Positions 39,178 through 51,931 are shown, counted from the first letter of the stretch. The stretch: DNA of 64,000 nt from Sneathiella sp. HT1-7 (GCF_020731145.1 NZ_JAJFZN010000001.1:434001-498000), one strand, 5' to 3'. Program-made: numbers and translations. Notes: a model not told the origin generated them from the letters alone.

Positions 39178-42066
39178 CTATTCAGATTTGACGCCAAGTG
39201 CGTCATCTACCAAAGCTTTTTGTTCCAGATTATGCTTCTTTAAAAGTCCCGTCGCCGTCGACGCAGACTCTTTGCGGCCTGCATATCGCGGACGCGACAC
39301 TTTCTTCATTTTTAAATCCTGGAACACCTTTTCCAGATGCGGTTCAACAAAAGTCCAGGCACCCATATTCTTTGGTTCTTCCTGACACCAGACGACCTCT
39401 TCCACATGGGTAAGATTTTTCATTTCCTGTTCCAGTGCCTGATAAGGGAACGGATAGAGCTGTTCCAGTCTCAGAAAATAAGTGTCCTTGATGTTAAGTT
39501 CTTCACGGCGGGCATGCAGGTCATAGTAGACCTTACCCGAGCACAAAACGACCCGTTTCACATCCTTATCCGCGCAAAGCTTTTCATTGTCATAAAGTAC
39601 CCGATGAAAGGTGGAACCGGGGCCCATATCTTCCAGTGTTGATACCGCCTGCTTATGACGAAGAAGAGATTTAGGCGTCATAATCACAAGAGGCTTTCTG
39701 AACTTGCGATGAATCTGTCGTCGCAAGACATGGAAATAGTTAGCAGGTGTTGTGCAGTTCACAACTTGCCAATTATCCTCCGCCGATTGCTGCAGATAAC
39801 GTTCAAGCCGCGCGGAAGAATGTTCCGGCCCCTGCCCCTCATAACCATGTGGCAACAACATAACCAGACCACTCATACGGAGCCATTTCGATTCACCGCT
39901 TGAAATGAACTGATCGATAATCACCTGCGCCCCGTTGGCGAAGTCACCGAACTGAGCTTCCCACAGAACCAGCGCCTTTGGTTCGGCAAGGGAATACCCA
40001 TATTCGTAACCGAGCACTGCTGCCTCGGACAATAGACTGTCGATCACCTCAAAATGGGCTTGATCTTCACTCAGATTATCCAAGGGAATATAGCGATCTT
40101 CCGACACCTGATCGACAATCACGGAGTGCCTTTGAGAGAAAGTACCACGTCCGCAATCCTGCCCGGAGAGACGAACGGGAACTTTTTCCTTAAGCAGCGA
40201 CCCGAACGCGAGCGCCTCTGCCGTTGCCCAATCGATATTTTCGCCGGTATCGATCATCTTTTTCTTGGCCTTGAGGACACGCTGCAATGTCCGGTGAACA
40301 TTATGGCTTTCCGGAACTTCGGTCAGTTTTCCGCCGATATCCTTAAGTTCTTCGATCGAAATCGCTGTACTACCGCGCCGCGCACCTTCATCGGCGCGTT
40401 CAAAACCCTGCCAGCGGCCTTCAAACCAGTCCGCCTTGTTCGGCTTGAAGCTATTCGCTGTCTCAAATTGCTTTTCAAGGTAATCCTTGAATTCAGCAAT
40501 CAAGCCCTCTACTTCCTTCTCGGTTACAACACCTTCCGCAATGAGCTTCTTGGCATAGATCTGCATTGTCGTCGGATGCTGGGCGATGGTCCGGTACATC
40601 AGCGGCTGCGTGAAGGCAGGCTCATCCCCTTCGTTATGACCATGGCGACGATAGCAGAACATATCGATAACGACGTCAATCTGGAACAGCTGGCGGAATT
40701 CAGTCGCGATCTTTGCCACATGACAGACCGCTTCCGGATCATCACCGTTCACATGGAAAATCGGCGCCTGCACCATCTTTCCGACATCGGATGGATAAGG
40801 GCTGGAGCGCGAATATTTCGGGCTGGTCGTGAAACCAATCTGATTATTCACAACAAAATGAATAGTGCCGGAGGTACGGTACCCCTTGAGTTCTGACAAG
40901 CCAAAGCATTCAGCGACGATACCCTGACCGGCAAAGGCTGCGTCGCCATGCATCAAAAGCGGCATGACCTGACCGCCGACATCGGGACCAATCTGCGCCT
41001 GCTTGGCGCGTGCCTTACCAAGAACAACCGGGTTCACTGCTTCCAGATGCGACGGGTTTGCCGTCAAAGACATATGAACATTATTGCCGTCAAATTCCCG
41101 ATCAGATGAAGTTCCCAGATGGTACTTTACGTCGCCCGATCCTTCGACATCTTCCGGATTTGCGGGATTTCCCTGGAATTCCGAGAAAACGGCACGGAAC
41201 GGCTTGGCCATCACATTGGTGAGCACATTGAGGCGGCCACGATGCGGCATGCCAAGAACAATTTCCTTCACCCCAAGCTGACCGCCGCGCTTGATAATCC
41301 CTTCCATCGCAGGGATTAGCGATTCCCCGCCATCAAGACCGAAACGCTTGGTGCCGGTATATTTTACGTTCAGGAAGTGCTCAAACCCTTCAGTTTCGAT
41401 CAGTTTGCGCAAGATCGCAATCTTGCCTTCCTTCGTGAAGGAAATTTCCTTATGGCGGCCTTCAATGCGTTCCTGTATCCAAGCCTTCTGATCTGGTTCT
41501 TGAATATGCATAAACTCGACGCCAATGGTCGAACAATAGGTCCGCTTTACGATCGCGAGAATATCGCGAATGCTACCCGTTTCGAGGCCCAGCACATTAT
41601 CAAGAAATATCTGACGATCCCAGTCCTTCTCCGTGAAGCCATAAGTCGCCGGATTAAGCTCTGGGTGCTCCTTCGGGATTTCAAGGCCAAGCGGATCTAG
41701 ATTAGCTTTCAGATGCCCCCGCACACGGTATGAACGGATCAGCATTAAAGCCCGAATGGTATCGATGGCTGCCGCGCGAATGTCTTCCTGACTTGCGCCG
41801 GCTTCAACCGCTCGGTTTGTCGCCCGATTGGCCGCATCCCCAAGAATTTCATACTCATCTTCAGGCTCAATGCCATTCGAGGGTGCCCACGGGGCGCCGC
41901 GCGTTTCCGCAACGACCGTATCCGCCTCATCCCCCAGCGAGCCGAAATATTGTTGCCAGCTAGCATCTACAGAAGAAGGGTCATCAAGATAGCGCGCGTA
42001 AAGTTGCTCAATGAACCCGGCGTTGGATCCAAAGAGGAAAGAAGAATTATCCAGTTGCTGAGACAT
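39178..42066 (-). CDS. sucA: 2-oxoglutarate dehydrogenase E1
   Basis: Thiamine diphosphate enzyme that decarboxylates 2-oxoglutarate. The 962-residue protein has the N-terminal [20 protein letters not shown] that anchors E1 to the complex, the TPP-binding [15 protein letters not shown] and [19 protein letters not shown] segments, and the C-terminal [12 protein letters not shown] region. No clear ribosome binding site precedes the ATG; instead a GC-rich hairpin (42078-42097) lies 12 bases upstream. First gene of sucA-sucB-lpdA. Confidence 0.96.
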   Translation of the reverse strand: MSQQLDNSSFLFGSNAGFIEQLYARYLDDPSSVDASWQQYFGSLGDEADTVVAETRGAPWAPSNGIEPEDEYEILGDAANRATNRAVEAGASQEDIRAAAIDTIRALMLIRSYRVRGHLKANLDPLGLEIPKEHPELNPATYGFTEKDWDRQIFLDNVLGLETGSIRDILAIVKRTYCSTIGVEFMHIQEPDQKAWIQERIEGRHKEISFTKEGKIAILRKLIETEGFEHFLNVKYTGTKRFGLDGGESLIPAMEGIIKRGGQLGVKEIVLGMPHRGRLNVLTNVMAKPFRAVFSEFQGNPANPEDVEGSGDVKYHLGTSSDREFDGNNVHMSLTANPSHLEAVNPVVLGKARAKQAQIGPDVGGQVMPLLMHGDAAFAGQGIVAECFGLSELKGYRTSGTIHFVVNNQIGFTTSPKYSRSSPYPSDVGKMVQAPIFHVNGDDPEAVCHVAKIATEFRQLFQIDVVIDMFCYRRHGHNEGDEPAFTQPLMYRTIAQHPTTMQIYAKKLIAEGVVTEKEVEGLIAEFKDYLEKQFETANSFKPNKADWFEGRWQGFERADEGARRGSTAISIEELKDIGGKLTEVPESHNVHRTLQRVLKAKKKMIDTGENIDWATAEALAFGSLLKEKVPVRLSGQDCGRGTFSQRHSVIVDQVSEDRYIPLDNLSEDQAHFEVIDSLLSEAAVLGYEYGYSLAEPKALVLWEAQFGDFANGAQVIIDQFISSGESKWLRMSGLVMLLPHGYEGQGPEHSSARLERYLQQSAEDNWQVVNCTTPANYFHVLRRQIHRKFRKPLVIMTPKSLLRHKQAVSTLEDMGPGSTFHRVLYDNEKLCADKDVKRVVLCSGKVYYDLHARREELNIKDTYFLRLEQLYPFPYQALEQEMKNLTHVEEVVWCQEEPKNMGAWTFVEPHLEKVFQDLKMKKVSRPRYAGRKESASTATGLLKKHNLEQKALVDDALGVKSE

Positions 42067-42077
42067 TTTGTATAATT

Positions 42078-42134
42078 GGGCGGGACTTTCCCCGCCCCCT
42101 TAATAGTCAATTCAAAGAGTTAATGGTTAACCAT
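42078..42134 (-). promoter_or_regulatory. Hairpin and palindrome between sucD and sucA
   Basis: A perfect seven-base-pair stem GGGCGGG / CCCGCCC with a six-base loop (42078-42097) sits 12 bases before the sucA start and has no T run, so it is not a normal terminator. A 12-base perfect palindrome ATGGTTAACCAT (42123-42134) lies next to it, seven bases after the sucD stop. Confidence 0.45.
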
Positions 42135-42140
42135 AAGAGA

Positions 42141-43016
42141 TCAACCTTTCAAAACCCTTACCAAAGTTGATCCCAATGCTGACGGACTGTCGGAAACCGT
42201 AATGCCGGCGCTACGCATTGCATCCATCTTGTCTTCGGCACCACCTTTACCACCAGAAATAATGGCACCCGCATGACCCATTCTCCGGCCGGGAGGTGCC
42301 GTCACGCCCGCAATAAAGCCGACAACTGGCTTTTTAGTCTTCGATGCTTTGAGAAACTCAGCGGCTTCTTCCTCGGCAGAACCTCCGATTTCACCAATCA
42401 TGATGATCGACTCAGTCTCGTCATCCCCAAGGAACAGGTCCAGACAATCGATAAAGTTGGTGCCATTGACCGGGTCACCACCGATACCAATACAGGTAGT
42501 CTGACCAAGGCCAGCCGCTGTAGTCTGCGCCACTGCTTCGTATGTCAATGTACCGGAGCGAGAGACGATCCCCACATTACCGCGGCGATGGATATGGCCA
42601 GGCATAATACCAATTTTACATTCATCCGGCGTAATAATCCCGGGGCAGTTCGGCCCAATCAGTCGGGAGCCACTATCTTTAAGCGCCCGCTTGACCTTCA
42701 CCATGTCAAGGACGGGAATACCTTCCGTGATACAAACGATCAGCTCAATCTCAGCGTCAATCGCTTCAAGAATAGCGTCCGCAGCGAACGGCGGCGGGAC
42801 ATAAATCACGCTTGCATTCGCACCGGTTGTCTCTCTGGCTTCACCAACCGTGTTGAAAATAGGTAGGTCGAGATGCTTCTCGCCGCCTTTGCCTGGCGTC
42901 ACACCGCCAACCATCTTCGTACCATAGGCGATTGCCTGCTCCGAATGGAATGTCCCCTGAGAGCCCGTGAAACCCTGACAGATGACCTTCGTGTCCTTAT
43001 TTACGAGAACGGCCAT
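42141..43016 (-). CDS. sucD: Succinyl-CoA synthetase subunit alpha
   Basis: Forms succinate and NTP from succinyl-CoA together with SucC. The phosphohistidine is about His248 in RRMGHAGAI; the CoA-binding [14 protein letters not shown] lies at 15-28 and the [17 protein letters not shown] family segment at 121-137. The 291 residues are standard. Its ATG overlaps the sucC stop (TAATG). Confidence 0.96.
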   Translation of the reverse strand: MAVLVNKDTKVICQGFTGSQGTFHSEQAIAYGTKMVGGVTPGKGGEKHLDLPIFNTVGEARETTGANASVIYVPPPFAADAILEAIDAEIELIVCITEGIPVLDMVKVKRALKDSGSRLIGPNCPGIITPDECKIGIMPGHIHRRGNVGIVSRSGTLTYEAVAQTTAAGLGQTTCIGIGGDPVNGTNFIDCLDLFLGDDETESIIMIGEIGGSAEEEAAEFLKASKTKKPVVGFIAGVTAPPGRRMGHAGAIISGGKGGAEDKMDAMRSAGITVSDSPSALGSTLVRVLKG

Positions 43017-44185
43017 TACGCTGCCTCCTTCACTGCTTTAACAATTTTCTCCGCGGCGTCACCAAGATCATCCGCTGACAAAATAGGTAGCCCTGATTCC
43101 GCTAGAATTTTCTTGCCCAACTCCACATTCGTTCCTTCCAGGCGTACAACCAAAGGCACGCTGAGCGCGACTTCTTTCGCGGCCGCAACAACGCCCTCAG
43201 CGATCACATCACAGCGCATGATTCCGCCAAAAATATTCACGAGAATACCTTCGACATTCTCATCCTTCAGGATGATCTTGAAGGCTTCCGTTACTTTCTC
43301 CTTCGTCGCACCGCCACCCACGTCAAGGAAGTTGGCCGGCGTACCGCCGTTGAGTTGGATAATATCCATGGTTGCCATGGCTAGACCCGCACCATTGACC
43401 ATGCAGCCGATGTTTCCATCCAGCTTAATGTAGTTAAGGTCATATTGCGCGGCTTCAAGCTCGGCCGGATCTTCTTCATCTGGATCACGGAGCTCGGCAA
43501 TATCTTTATGCCGGAAAAGAGCATTGTCATCGAAGTTCATCTTCGCATCCAGCGCGATGACATTGCCGCTTCCGGTAATGACCAACGGATTAATCTCGAC
43601 CAGGCTTGCATCGGTATCGACAATTGCCCGGTACAGCGCAAGGATGAACTTGACGGCAGCACTTACCTGCTTACCCTCAAGACCGAGGCCGAACGCAATC
43701 TTGCGCGCGTGAAACGGCATAATCCCCGTCGCCGGATCAATACTGACCATGTGAATTTTTTCAGGCGTTTTCGCTGCGACTTCCTCAATCTCCATACCGC
43801 CTTCTGTCGACGCCATGAAGGTTATGCAGTCTTTGGCACGATCAATGATGGCACCAAGATAAAGCTCGCGCGCAATGTCGCAGCCTTCCTCGATATAGAC
43901 ACGCTTCACTTCCTTGCCTTCCGGCCCAGTCTGGTGCGTGATCAATTGCATGCCTATCATGGCTTTTGCCGTTGAGGAGACCTCTTCGGTGGATTTCACG
44001 ACTTTCACGCCGCCACCTTTGCCTCGGCCACCTGCATGAATTTGGGCTTTTACGACCCAGACCGGTCCGCCCAACTCCTGTGCAACTGTCTTGGCTTCTT
44101 CGGAAGTATAGGCAACGCCGCCCTTGGGAACGGTCACGCCATATTTTGCGAGCAGGCTTTTCGCCTGATATTCATGGATATTCAT
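43016..44185 (-). CDS. sucC: Succinyl-CoA synthetase subunit beta
   Basis: ATP-grasp subunit of succinyl-CoA synthetase. It starts [17 protein letters not shown] and contains the [17 protein letters not shown] nucleotide-binding stretch and the [17 protein letters not shown] CoA-ligase signature. The 389 residues are typical. A terminator after mdh lies between mdh and this gene, so sucCD and probably sucAB-lpd start from a promoter in 44186-44272; no clear promoter is visible there. Confidence 0.96.
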   Translation of the reverse strand: MNIHEYQAKSLLAKYGVTVPKGGVAYTSEEAKTVAQELGGPVWVVKAQIHAGGRGKGGGVKVVKSTEEVSSTAKAMIGMQLITHQTGPEGKEVKRVYIEEGCDIARELYLGAIIDRAKDCITFMASTEGGMEIEEVAAKTPEKIHMVSIDPATGIMPFHARKIAFGLGLEGKQVSAAVKFILALYRAIVDTDASLVEINPLVITGSGNVIALDAKMNFDDNALFRHKDIAELRDPDEEDPAELEAAQYDLNYIKLDGNIGCMVNGAGLAMATMDIIQLNGGTPANFLDVGGGATKEKVTEAFKIILKDENVEGILVNIFGGIMRCDVIAEGVVAAAKEVALSVPLVVRLEGTNVELGKKILAESGLPILSADDLGDAAEKIVKAVKEAA

Positions 44186-44272
44186 TGTTTTCCGTTTTGC
44201 TGCTATTCAAAGACATCTATTTTTTCACTGATCACTTAATTCGCAAAGCATAGGCATACGGTATAGCACCAT

Positions 44273-44308
44273 AAAAAAGGGCACAACCGGTTATTGGTGT
44301 GCCCTTTA
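44273..44308 (-). terminator. Terminator after mdh
   Basis: AAAGGGCACA and TGTGCCCTTT form a ten-base-pair stem with a 12-base loop and T runs on both sides. On the minus strand it ends mdh, ten bases after its stop, and separates it from sucC. Confidence 0.85.
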
Positions 44309-44317
44309 TTTTTGCCT

Positions 44318-45635
<1,318 letters not shown>

Positions 45636-46763
45636 ATGACTGATGTAACCGGCCCCCTCGACGCGTACCGCAAACTGGTTGCGGAAAACCAACTGCAGCA
45701 GGACCCCATTCAACTGCTGGCGGTTGAAAAGCTCCAGACCCTGCATCGGCGGCTTGTGAACTACGACCCAAATACCAGTGCAAAATGGACCCATATATTC
45801 CGATTGGGGCCTCGCAAACCCCGTGTCGAGCCACCGCAGGGGTTATATATATACGGCGATGTCGGGCGCGGAAAATCCATGCTGATGGATCTTTTCTTTG
45901 AAACCGCGCCTGTCGCCCATAAAAGACGGGTGCATTTTCACGCCTTTATGCTGAAAGTTCACGCTTTCATGCATGAGAAGCGGCAGAAAAAAGATAAAGA
46001 CAGTGATGATCCTGTCATCGCGCTTGCCAATTCGATCACGGAAAACGCTTGGCTGCTTTGTTTCGATGAATTCCAGGTGACGGACGTGGCAGATGCCATG
46101 ATTCTAGGCCGTCTGTTTGAGTTGTTGTTCGATCGAGGCGTGGTCGTCGTGGCAACATCCAACCGGGTGCCGGACGATCTCTATAAAGACGGGTTGAACC
46201 GGCAACTATTTCTGCCGTTCATTGAACTGTTGAAGGAGCAACTCGATATTCTCCATCTGGCAGGCGGACGAGACTATCGGCTGGAACGGTTGGCCGAGCA
46301 TCCGGTTTACTTCACCCCGCTGGATGAAACTGCTGCGGCGGAGATGGATCGGATCTTCACCGAAATGACTGAAGGATATGAACTCGCCCCGCAAGTTTTG
46401 ACGACTCAGGGTCGACAGTTAGAGATAGAGAGAACTGCCCATGGCGTCGCCAGGCTTACCTTTGAAGAGCTTTGCGCTCGTCCCTTAGGTGCTTCCGACT
46501 ATTTGACCCTGACCGAGCATGTTCACACCTTGCTCCTTGAGAATGTTCCACAGCTTAGCGCCGACCGACGAAATGAATCCAAGCGGTTCGTTACATTGGT
46601 CGATATTCTTTATGAAGCAGGATCCAATCTTGTAATTTCTGCAGAGGTAGCGGCCGAAGATCTATATCCGGAAGGAGACGGAAAATTCGAGTTTGCCCGA
46701 ACTGTCTCGCGCCTGATGGAAATGCGGTCAGAGGATTACTTAAAAGGCCGGACGGGAAAATAG
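45636..46763 (+). CDS. zapE: Cell division protein ZapE (AFG1-like ATPase)
   Basis: AFG1-family AAA ATPase linked to the division ring and, in mitochondria, to inner membrane quality control. Walker A GDVGRGKSMLMD (about residue 70-81) and Walker B LLCFDEFQVTD (about 140) are present, with the family start DAYRKLVAENQLQQD. The 375 residues are typical. It is divergent from mdh, the order seen in many alphaproteobacteria. Confidence 0.93.
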   Translation: MTDVTGPLDAYRKLVAENQLQQDPIQLLAVEKLQTLHRRLVNYDPNTSAKWTHIFRLGPRKPRVEPPQGLYIYGDVGRGKSMLMDLFFETAPVAHKRRVHFHAFMLKVHAFMHEKRQKKDKDSDDPVIALANSITENAWLLCFDEFQVTDVADAMILGRLFELLFDRGVVVVATSNRVPDDLYKDGLNRQLFLPFIELLKEQLDILHLAGGRDYRLERLAEHPVYFTPLDETAAAEMDRIFTEMTEGYELAPQVLTTQGRQLEIERTAHGVARLTFEELCARPLGASDYLTLTEHVHTLLLENVPQLSADRRNESKRFVTLVDILYEAGSNLVISAEVAAEDLYPEGDGKFEFARTVSRLMEMRSEDYLKGRTGK

Positions 46764-46845
46764 TTAGTCCCGCCATATCCTTTTCAGGTAAATGCGCTAT
46801 AATTTTCGCCGGGAGCTAATAAACATAACAAAAAGGGCAGGAAAC

Positions 46846-48006
46846 ATGACGGAACCCGCATTTCCGGACATGGCCAATATAAAAGGCCGTCTGACAATCA
46901 ACCAAAATATATCGAATGCAATAACCGGCATTATTTCGAGTGGGACGAACACGCGCATTCTGGTTTCTATTTCCCGTTCCCTCGCAGCAAATTCTTCTAT
47001 TGTTGATGAGCTAAAGAAGAATTTTGGTGACACGATCACGGGCGTGGTGAGCATCCTGACTGAACATACCCCGTATGATAGCGTTTTTAAGCTCGCGGGC
47101 GCAGTTACTGATAGTGGCGCCACCCATCTTCTCTCCATCGGCGGTGGCAGTGTTATTGATGGCGGCAAAATCGCCCTGCTTGTTTCAAACCTGAATATTC
47201 AAGGCGCTGACGGTCTTGAAAAACTGTCTTCTACAGGTGGAAATAGTCTTGATTTCACGTCTTGGCCTGTAAAACATATAGCTGTTCCAACGACCTTATC
47301 CGGCGCAGAATTTACCCCGATTGCCGGAGCGACAAGCAGCATCACGGGCCGAAAGACTGGCTTCGCCCATGCCAACCTTGTTCCAGACCATATTATTCTG
47401 AGTTCAACGCTCAGCAAGTACACACCGGAAAAGCTCTGGCTTTCAACTGGTATCCGCGCCGTTGATCATGCAGTAGAAACCATTTGTGCCCCCGGGGTTG
47501 ATCCGGAGATCGCTGCGTTTTGCGCAAAAGGTCTCGGTTTACTCTATACAGGTATGGAGGGGACGAAGAATGATCCGGAAAGCCTCACTCATCGGGAGAA
47601 TAGCCAACTCGGTGTCTATTACGCAACTGCGGGCATTTCGCGATACCGCATGGGTGCGAGCCATGGGCTCGGATACCTGCTTGGTGTAATCGGGCAGGTA
47701 CCGCACGGTATTACTTCCTGCGTTTTCCTCCCCGCGGTTCTTGCATATAACTTTCCGGAGACTAAAGGCCCTCAGACAAAAATTGCAAAGGTACTGGGCG
47801 TATCTTCCGCCGAAGAAGTATCTCCAGCACTAAAGAAATTTATCGGCGGACTTGGCCTGCCAAATCAGCTCAGCACTCTTGATATCTCTGAAGAGGCAAT
47901 CGCTGAAATCAAAGCGGCGGCCCTCACTCATCCGGTCGTGCAGGCAAACCCGAGGGCAATTTCGAGCGTAGAAAATGTCGCCGAGATTATGAAATTCTCG
48001 GGCTAA
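46846..48006 (+). CDS. Iron-containing alcohol dehydrogenase family protein
   Basis: A 386-residue NAD(P)-linked dehydrogenase. The nucleotide-binding IGGGSVIDGGK, VPTTLSGAE and the metal region with DHAVE, SHGLGYLLG and PHG are visible, giving an Asp and three His as possible iron ligands. Some features resemble maleylacetate reductases, but the substrate is not known. The start at 46846 has AGGA eight bases upstream; an ATG 18 codons earlier is less likely. It lies 82 bases after zapE and converges with the PaiB-like gene. Confidence 0.88.
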   Translation: MTEPAFPDMANIKGRLTINQNISNAITGIISSGTNTRILVSISRSLAANSSIVDELKKNFGDTITGVVSILTEHTPYDSVFKLAGAVTDSGATHLLSIGGGSVIDGGKIALLVSNLNIQGADGLEKLSSTGGNSLDFTSWPVKHIAVPTTLSGAEFTPIAGATSSITGRKTGFAHANLVPDHIILSSTLSKYTPEKLWLSTGIRAVDHAVETICAPGVDPEIAAFCAKGLGLLYTGMEGTKNDPESLTHRENSQLGVYYATAGISRYRMGASHGLGYLLGVIGQVPHGITSCVFLPAVLAYNFPETKGPQTKIAKVLGVSSAEEVSPALKKFIGGLGLPNQLSTLDISEEAIAEIKAAALTHPVVQANPRAISSVENVAEIMKFSG

Positions 48007-48018
48007 TACGATATACGG

Positions 48019-48594
48019 CTACCATAACTTGCCGATGGCCGCCTCAATCGCCGCCTGATCCTCGGGCGATTTATTTTGCCCGAGTTTGGCCTTCCCTTCG
48101 ATCCGGTCAATCGGCATTTCGAAGGCGATAATGCCCCGCATCAGTCCTTCAAGTCGCCTCTGGTCCAGCATGTCGGTGCGCCATGGCTCTGCCTGATCTT
48201 TCTCGTTATCCTCGGTTAGTTGGTCGAGGAGCTTTCGAACCTCCATTGTATCTTCGATAATCTTCGGCGTTCCGTAGGCATGCACCGCGACATAGTTCCA
48301 GGTGGGCACATTCACATCCGTCGCGTAATAGTTCGGCGAGATATAGTCATGCGGCCCCTGAAAAATTGCCAGCGCCTCGCCTGTGCTCAGCAATTGTCCA
48401 TGCGGGTTGGCACGGGCCATATGGGCAATCAAGGTCCCGTGCTCTCCGCGATCCGCGTCATATGAAAAGGGAAGATGGGTGGCGATAGGCACACCGTCCT
48501 CTCCGGTGGAGACCAGAAGCCCAAAACTTGCCTCGGGCAGAAGCCGGATCAGGGTTTCCTTACCCGGAACAGAAAAATGTGGAGGGACATACAT
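48019..48594 (-). CDS. FMN-binding negative transcriptional regulator-like protein (PaiB)
   Basis: A 191-residue PaiB-family protein with a split-barrel FMN-binding fold. The start MYVPPHFSVPGKE and the stretches HLPFSYDADRGEHGTL, AHMARANPHGQ and YYATDVNVPTWNYVAVH are characteristic. PaiB is a repressor in Bacillus, but many homologues are described only as FMN-binding. A terminator of the upstream lipoprotein gene lies immediately before it. The name is by family; no target is known. Confidence 0.9.
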   Translation of the reverse strand: MYVPPHFSVPGKETLIRLLPEASFGLLVSTGEDGVPIATHLPFSYDADRGEHGTLIAHMARANPHGQLLSTGEALAIFQGPHDYISPNYYATDVNVPTWNYVAVHAYGTPKIIEDTMEVRKLLDQLTEDNEKDQAEPWRTDMLDQRRLEGLMRGIIAFEMPIDRIEGKAKLGQNKSPEDQAAIEAAIGKLW

Positions 48595-48607
48595 TAGCTT
48601 ATTCCAT

Positions 48608-48635
48608 AAAAAAGGCCGCTAAAAAAAGCGGCCTT
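48608..48635 (-). terminator. Terminator after the lipoprotein gene
   Basis: AAGGCCGCT and AGCGGCCTT form a perfect nine-base-pair stem with a six-base loop, followed on the minus strand by a T run. It lies between the lipoprotein stop and the PaiB start. Confidence 0.85.
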
Positions 48636-48693
48636 ACTTTATCGCCAAATTGGCTCCACAACAGAGCCAATCCTTTTATTTCCAGAGAACCAA

Positions 48694-49248
48694 TTACCGC
48701 CAACTAATCTTGCCGCCCGAATTTTCTTCCATGCTTATTATCAGCCGTTCAATTGCCTTTCCGACGGTGTATTGCTTAATCAGCCCCTCAAAAGCGACAA
48801 CTACAATTGAAATAACTGTTGTATCTTTAGATTGCTTGAGTTCCACAAGAAAAAGAGCAGGGTTCAAGTTCAAAACGCCAGATCCGATTTTCCCAATATA
48901 GTTCAGATTACCTATATTTTCAGGTTTTGATAGAGTTCCAACCCCTTCAAAGGAAATCTCAAATAATAGTGCAGCGCTTTGGGCATCCATATCTAATGTG
49001 ATGTCTATAATACGCGCGTCGTTTGGATCATGCCCGAATGCCCGTATATGCCTATCCTGCCAAAACCGAATAGAAATTGGAATGCTATCCAATTTAGTAC
49101 GTTCTTCAGTAGATATGCCGTATTCTACAGTACCTTTTTCAATGGGGTCGCCAGTCGCTGTTCTTTCTGTGGCACAGCCTGCTAAATTGACCAGAAAGAG
49201 CAGAGCAAAAACAAGTGAGAATTTATTTTTGATTGCATTTTTAATCAT
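48694..49248 (-). CDS. Hypothetical lipoprotein
   Basis: A 184-residue protein not recognised as any family. Residues 1-24 are a lipoprotein signal peptide with lipobox LAGC (Cys25); the next residue is Ala, not Asp, so sorting to the outer membrane is likely. The rest has no Cys after the lipobox and alternates short hydrophobic strands, consistent with a small beta-rich domain. The gene has its own terminator (48608-48635) and follows the sdhB terminator, so it is a single-gene unit. Base composition is somewhat AT-richer than its neighbours. Confidence 0.8.
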   Translation of the reverse strand: MIKNAIKNKFSLVFALLFLVNLAGCATERTATGDPIEKGTVEYGISTEERTKLDSIPISIRFWQDRHIRAFGHDPNDARIIDITLDMDAQSAALLFEISFEGVGTLSKPENIGNLNYIGKIGSGVLNLNPALFLVELKQSKDTTVISIVVVAFEGLIKQYTVGKAIERLIISMEENSGGKISWR

Positions 49249-49280
49249 AACTAACTCGCCAAAATAGTATCGACTCTTTC

Positions 49281-49310
49281 AAAAAAAGGCTGCTCAAAAA
49301 ACAGCCTTTT
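49281..49310 (-). terminator. Terminator of the sdh operon
   Basis: On the minus strand AAAAGGCTG and CAGCCTTTT pair over nine bases around a nine-base loop and run into seven T. It lies 22 bases after the sdhB stop. Confidence 0.85.
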
Positions 49311-49332
49311 ATCTATTTTCTTTTATATCGCG

Positions 49333-50109
49333 TTATCGGCGCTCCACCATCATCTTTTTAATCTCGGCGATCGCTTTCGCTGGATTAAGACCCTTCGGGC
49401 AGGTGTTCGCGCAGTTCATAATCGTGTGGCAACGATAAAGCCGGAACGGATCTTCAAGATTATCGAGGCGTTCCCCGGTATGCTCATCCCGACTGTCAAT
49501 AATCCAGCGGTACGCCTGCAGGAGGATCGCTGGGCCAAGGAACCGGTCAGAATTCCACCAGTAGCTCGGGCAGGAAGTCGAACAACATGCGCAAAGAATA
49601 CATTCATAGAGACCATCGAGCTTTTCGCGATCCTCTTTCGATTGCAACCGCTCTTTCGAGGGGGACGGCGTTTCCGCCTGAAGCCAAGGCTTGATCGACG
49701 CATACTGTGCATAGAAATTCGTAAGATCCGGCACCAAGTCTTTCACGACCGGCTGATGCGGAAGTGGGTAAATATTGATATCGCCATCCACCTCGTCCAT
49801 GCCCGTGGTGCAGGCCAGCGTATTGGTCCCGTTGATATTCATCGCGCAGGAGCCGCAAATCCCTTCCCGGCAGGAACGACGGAACGTCAGCGTCGGGTCG
49901 ATCTCGTTCTTTATCTTGATCAACCCGTCCAGAATCATCGGCCCGCAGGTGTCGAGATCGACATAATATGTATCAATGGCCGGGTTCTGATTGTCATCCG
50001 GCGACCAGCGGTAGACATTAAATGTCTTGGTATTCGTCGCCCCATCCGTCTTTGGATGAGTCTTGCCGGTACCGACCCTTGAATTTTTTGGTAATGTCAG
50101 TTCAACCAT
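49333..50109 (-). CDS. sdhB: Succinate dehydrogenase iron-sulfur subunit
   Basis: Carries electrons from SdhA to ubiquinone. Cys ligands are complete: [11 protein letters not shown] with a later Cys for [2Fe-2S], [12 protein letters not shown] for [4Fe-4S], and [17 protein letters not shown] for [3Fe-4S]. The 258-residue length is typical. Last gene of sdhCDAB, 18 bases after sdhA, followed by a terminator. Confidence 0.97.
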   Translation of the reverse strand: MVELTLPKNSRVGTGKTHPKTDGATNTKTFNVYRWSPDDNQNPAIDTYYVDLDTCGPMILDGLIKIKNEIDPTLTFRRSCREGICGSCAMNINGTNTLACTTGMDEVDGDINIYPLPHQPVVKDLVPDLTNFYAQYASIKPWLQAETPSPSKERLQSKEDREKLDGLYECILCACCSTSCPSYWWNSDRFLGPAILLQAYRWIIDSRDEHTGERLDNLEDPFRLYRCHTIMNCANTCPKGLNPAKAIAEIKKMMVERR

Positions 50110-50127
50110 ATTTCATTCCTAACGCGC

Positions 50128-51921
50128 TTAATACACACGTGCCTTTGGTTTGATGTAATCGATCTCTTCCGTCAGCGTATAATCATGCACCGGACGGTAG
50201 TCGAGCTTAACCCCGTCCTTATCACTGTGATAGGTGAGAGTATGCTTCATCCAATTTTTATCATCGCGATCAGGGAAATCCTCATGGGCATGCGCCCCGC
50301 GGCTTTCCTTACGGTTTTCCGCCGCCGTCATTGAGACGACCGCCTGCCGGATCAGGTTGTCCAGTTCCAATGTTTCCACAAGATCGGAGTTCCAGACAAG
50401 TGACCGATCGGTCGTCTTAATATCCGGCATCTGTTCCCACACCTTGTTGATCTTCTCAACACCTTCGGCAAGGGTCTTGCTGGTCCGGAATACGGCGCAA
50501 TCGTCCTGCATCACTCGCTGCATATTGTCGCGAATAGTTGCTGTTGAGCTACTGCCGTTTGCGTTGCGGAATTTATCAAGACGGCCAAGTGCCTCATCAC
50601 AAGCGTCTGCGGGAAGCGGTGCGTGGGCAGCGCCTGGTGTTACCACTTCTTTTGCCCGAAGCGCAGCGGCACGCCCGAAGACCACAAGGTCGATCAGCGA
50701 GTTGGAACCCAAACGGTTTGCGCCGTGAACGGAAACACATGCCGCCTCACCTACAGCCATCAGGCCGGGCACAACCGAGTCTGGGTTGCCGTCCTTCAGA
50801 TCGACAACTTCCGCATGATAGTTCGTCGGGATACCGCCCATGTTGTAATGAACCGTCGGCAGAACGGGGATCGGCTCCTTATGCACATCGACGCCGGCAA
50901 AAATTCGCGCGCTTTCCGAAATGCCCGGTAAGCGCTCATCAATCATTGCCGGATCAAGATGGTCCAGATGTAGATAGATATGATCTTTCCGCGGGCCAAC
51001 GCCTCTGCCTTCGCGGATTTCAATGGTCATCGACCGAGACACGACATCGCGGCTGGCCAAATCCTTTGCATGAGGCGCATAGCGCTCCATAAAGCGCTCA
51101 CCTTCGCCATTGACGAGGAAACCGCCTTCACCGCGTACACCCTCAGTGATCAGGCAACCCGCGCCATAAATGCCGGTTGGATGGAACTGGATAAACTCCA
51201 TATCCTGAAGTGGTAGTCCGGCGCGCAACACCATGCCGCCGCCATCACCTGTACATGTATGCGCAGAAGTGCAAGAGAAGAAAGTGCGGCCATAACCGCC
51301 TGTTGCCAGAACCACCATATGCGCCCGGAACAGATGTAAGGTGCCGTCTTCAAGGCAGAGACAGAGAACGCCTTTGCAAGAGCCATCCTTGTCCATAATC
51401 AGATCAAGGGCAAAATATTCAATAAAGAACTCTGTGTCATGCTTCAGACTCTGACTGTAGAGCGTATGCAGCATGGCGTGACCGGTCCGGTCGGCGGCAG
51501 CGCAGGTGCGCTGCGCGGCAGGGCCCTCACCAAATTCTGTCGTCATCCCGCCAAAGGCCCGCTGGTAAATCTTGCCTTCCTCGGTCCGACTGAAAGGCAT
51601 ACCGAATTGCTCCAGCTCCAGGACTGAAGCAGGTGCCTCACGACACATATATTCAATAGCATCCTGATCGCCGAGCCAGTCTGACCCCTTGACTGTGTCA
51701 TACATATGCCACTGCCAATTATCTTCACCCATATTTCCGAGTGAGGCGGAGATCCCACCCTGCGCGGCAACTGTATGGCTACGGGTCGGGAATACTTTTG
51801 TAATCGCAGCCGTTTTGAGGCCGGCCGCGGCCATGCCCATAGTCGCGCGCAAACCTGCACCGCCCGCGCCGACGACGACCACGTCATATTTATGTTCTGT
51901 AATTGGATAGGCTTCTGACAT
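50128..51921 (-). CDS. sdhA: Succinate dehydrogenase flavoprotein subunit
   Basis: Oxidises succinate to fumarate with covalently bound [17 protein letters not shown] binds FAD, the flavin-linked His lies in [10 protein letters not shown], and the active-site Arg segments ([20 protein letters not shown] and [11 protein letters not shown]) are intact. The 597 residues are normal. Lies 10 bases after sdhD. Confidence 0.97.
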   Translation of the reverse strand: MSEAYPITEHKYDVVVVGAGGAGLRATMGMAAAGLKTAAITKVFPTRSHTVAAQGGISASLGNMGEDNWQWHMYDTVKGSDWLGDQDAIEYMCREAPASVLELEQFGMPFSRTEEGKIYQRAFGGMTTEFGEGPAAQRTCAAADRTGHAMLHTLYSQSLKHDTEFFIEYFALDLIMDKDGSCKGVLCLCLEDGTLHLFRAHMVVLATGGYGRTFFSCTSAHTCTGDGGGMVLRAGLPLQDMEFIQFHPTGIYGAGCLITEGVRGEGGFLVNGEGERFMERYAPHAKDLASRDVVSRSMTIEIREGRGVGPRKDHIYLHLDHLDPAMIDERLPGISESARIFAGVDVHKEPIPVLPTVHYNMGGIPTNYHAEVVDLKDGNPDSVVPGLMAVGEAACVSVHGANRLGSNSLIDLVVFGRAAALRAKEVVTPGAAHAPLPADACDEALGRLDKFRNANGSSSTATIRDNMQRVMQDDCAVFRTSKTLAEGVEKINKVWEQMPDIKTTDRSLVWNSDLVETLELDNLIRQAVVSMTAAENRKESRGAHAHEDFPDRDDKNWMKHTLTYHSDKDGVKLDYRPVHDYTLTEEIDYIKPKARVY

Positions 51922-51931
51922 GATCTTTTCT

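Noticed and set aside
40054-40896. Open frame of 280 codons on the plus strand
   Set aside because: Antisense to sucA with no ribosome binding site and no domain character.
42067-42140. Known sucA or sucC riboswitch-like RNA motif
   Set aside because: The short single hairpin does not resemble a multi-stem aptamer, and those motifs are described from other proteobacterial groups; only the hairpin itself is reported.
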